A stretch of 64,000 nucleotides of DNA from Myxococcales bacterium. GTDB lineage: Bacteria > Myxococcota > Myxococcia > Myxococcales > Myxococcaceae. The stretch covers positions 104,871 to 168,870 of the forward strand of contig JACPVI010000023.1 of NCBI GenBank assembly GCA_016191815.1, given 5' to 3'. Within the stretch, counting starts at the first letter, position 1. Every line of letters begins with the position of its first letter. The notes below the pieces were generated by a model, which worked only from the letters and a program-made list of their open reading frames with translations, had not been told where the DNA came from and did not search any database. A program made the translations under genes and the position numbers. This document shows positions 63,283 to 64,000 of this stretch, piece by piece.

Positions 63283-63399
63283 GCGATCGACACCTCACGA
63301 GGCTCCGCTGGAGCCAGGCGCCGTCGGCGGCGCCACTGAACGCAGAGGAATGCGCCGGCCCGGTCGGACGCGGCGCGCACCCAGGCCCAGGTGAGGCGT

Positions 63400-63774
63400 C
63401 TAGATGAGGAGCTGCTTCAGCTTGACGTAGCGAGGGGTCCCGGCGGGCGGTCCGGCGTCTCGAGCCCTCGCCACCTCCACCCTTTCGTCACCGCGCCAGC
63501 AGGCCGTGGCGACCGGAGCAGCGATGGCTCGGTCAGGCGCCGCAACCTCTGGCGCTTGCTTGACGCTGGCGACGGCCACCTTGGGTGGAGCCTGCCGCAC
63601 GTCGCAGCATGACTCGGACGCGACGATCGGCACGGGCAACCCGCGGCTGGCCGCCTCGGGGCAGTCGACGATCGTCTCTCCGGTGTACCGGCAGACGAGC
63701 GAGCCGAAGCGCGGAGCTGCCGCCTGCGCAGTGAACGCGGCCAACGTCAGGGCTGAGAGAACCAGCTTGCCCAT
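63400..63774 (-). CDS. Small secreted cysteine-containing protein upstream of cusCBA
   Basis: 124 residues from the ATG at 63774. A signal peptide (LVLSALTLAAFTAQAAAP) precedes a short region with cysteines in VCRYTGE, VDCPEA and ESCCDVRQ, then an Ala/Val-rich linker and a basic end. Secreted cysteine-bearing proteins are often found beside copper-efflux operons, so it may bind metal in the periplasm. It is 117 bp upstream of cusC on the same strand, with no clear promoter in the gap. Confidence 0.6.
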   Translation of the reverse strand: MGKLVLSALTLAAFTAQAAAPRFGSLVCRYTGETIVDCPEAASRGLPVPIVASESCCDVRQAPPKVAVASVKQAPEVAAPDRAIAAPVATACWRGDERVEVARARDAGPPAGTPRYVKLKQLLI

Positions 63775-64000
63775 CGGCGACGCCTCGCCGCGAATCACCT
63801 CGCGGCCCAACGGAACAACAGCATACCGCGCGCCGTTCCCGCGCGTGAGCCGGTTGCCGAGTTGAACGATAGCCGCTCCGCGGCAGCAGGGGGCCGAAGC
63901 CGGCACCAAGGCGCGGAGGAGACGCCGATCGTCGTTTGCCGTGGGCGGGCGAGATCCGCTCAACCTTGTGGAACCGAGACGCCGGGAGATGGAGCCCGGC
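63775..64000. other. Window end without a supported gene
   Basis: The open frames here lack start sites and motifs. It may contain the promoter for the small secreted protein and the copper-efflux operon; no palindromic metal-regulator box was recognised. Confidence 0.4.

Overview
The window is a very GC-rich bacterial chromosome segment that reads as a member of the Myxococcota, of the kind that includes Anaeromyxobacter and Myxococcus. The signs are matrixin-type metalloproteases with a Cys/hydrophobic/Arg C-terminal tail like the myxobacterial sorting tail, Cys-rich and Asp/Gly/Ala-rich lipoproteins, a Ser/Thr kinase with a PEGA tail, and long runs of genes with 4-bp ATGA/GTGA overlaps. 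This is inference from gene content; no rRNA is present to confirm it.

Layout. 1-9.5 kb: CorA-type transporter (cut by the window edge), an esterase, a DUF4258/YgiT fusion, an M19 dipeptidase, a calpain-like protease, a thiSGE thiamine cluster, and a membrane/DUF4129/DUF4350 trio. 9.5-14.7 kb: a minus-strand surface-polysaccharide operon (deacetylase, flippase, two glycosyltransferases) containing an unusual intergenic repeat. 14.9-21.7 kb: one unbroken cytochrome c maturation operon ccmABCDEFGHI. 21.7-27.7 kb: a glycosidase-like lipoprotein, a large carboxypeptidase-regulatory/PDZ protein, and two matrixins with a secreted partner. 27.8-30.6 kb: gltX, a CPBP-type membrane protein, a small secreted protein, tRNA-Gln and tRNA-Glu. 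30.57-35.27 kb: a decayed integrative element in the 3' end of tRNA-Glu, bounded by a 43-bp direct repeat, followed by the remnant of a second related element and gene debris up to about 38 kb. 38.1-42 kb: glnS (with YqeY domain) and a nucleotide-sugar epimerase, with a second copy of the intergenic repeat between them. 42-49 kb: a minus-strand cluster encoding a kinase, a response regulator, a FliF-FliG-like fusion, a TPR protein, MotA and two different MotB-like proteins. 49-56.4 kb: a ceramide-glucosyltransferase-like enzyme, CheY-like protein, LemA/TPM trio, a rhodanese with an in-frame UGA, and an acyl-CoA dehydrogenase. 56.4-64 kb: a cusCBA-type copper/silver efflux operon.

Two loci stand out. 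The 42.0-47.2 kb cluster looks like a rotor-stator machine without flagellar genes: ring protein and switch protein are fused in one chain, and MotA is accompanied by two non-identical MotB subunits, each keeping the channel aspartate. The rhodanese at 53.6-54.0 kb carries UGA where family members often have cysteine, and a perfect 6-bp hairpin with a GU-containing loop starts 11 nt later. Its reading frame and homology continue past the UGA to a second stop, so it is a good selenoprotein candidate. The two-copy intergenic repeat (10.75-10.93 and 40.85-40.98 kb) is a third structure that ordinary gene annotation does not explain.

Limits: all family assignments are by eye from motifs; no alignments, structure predictions or database searches were run.
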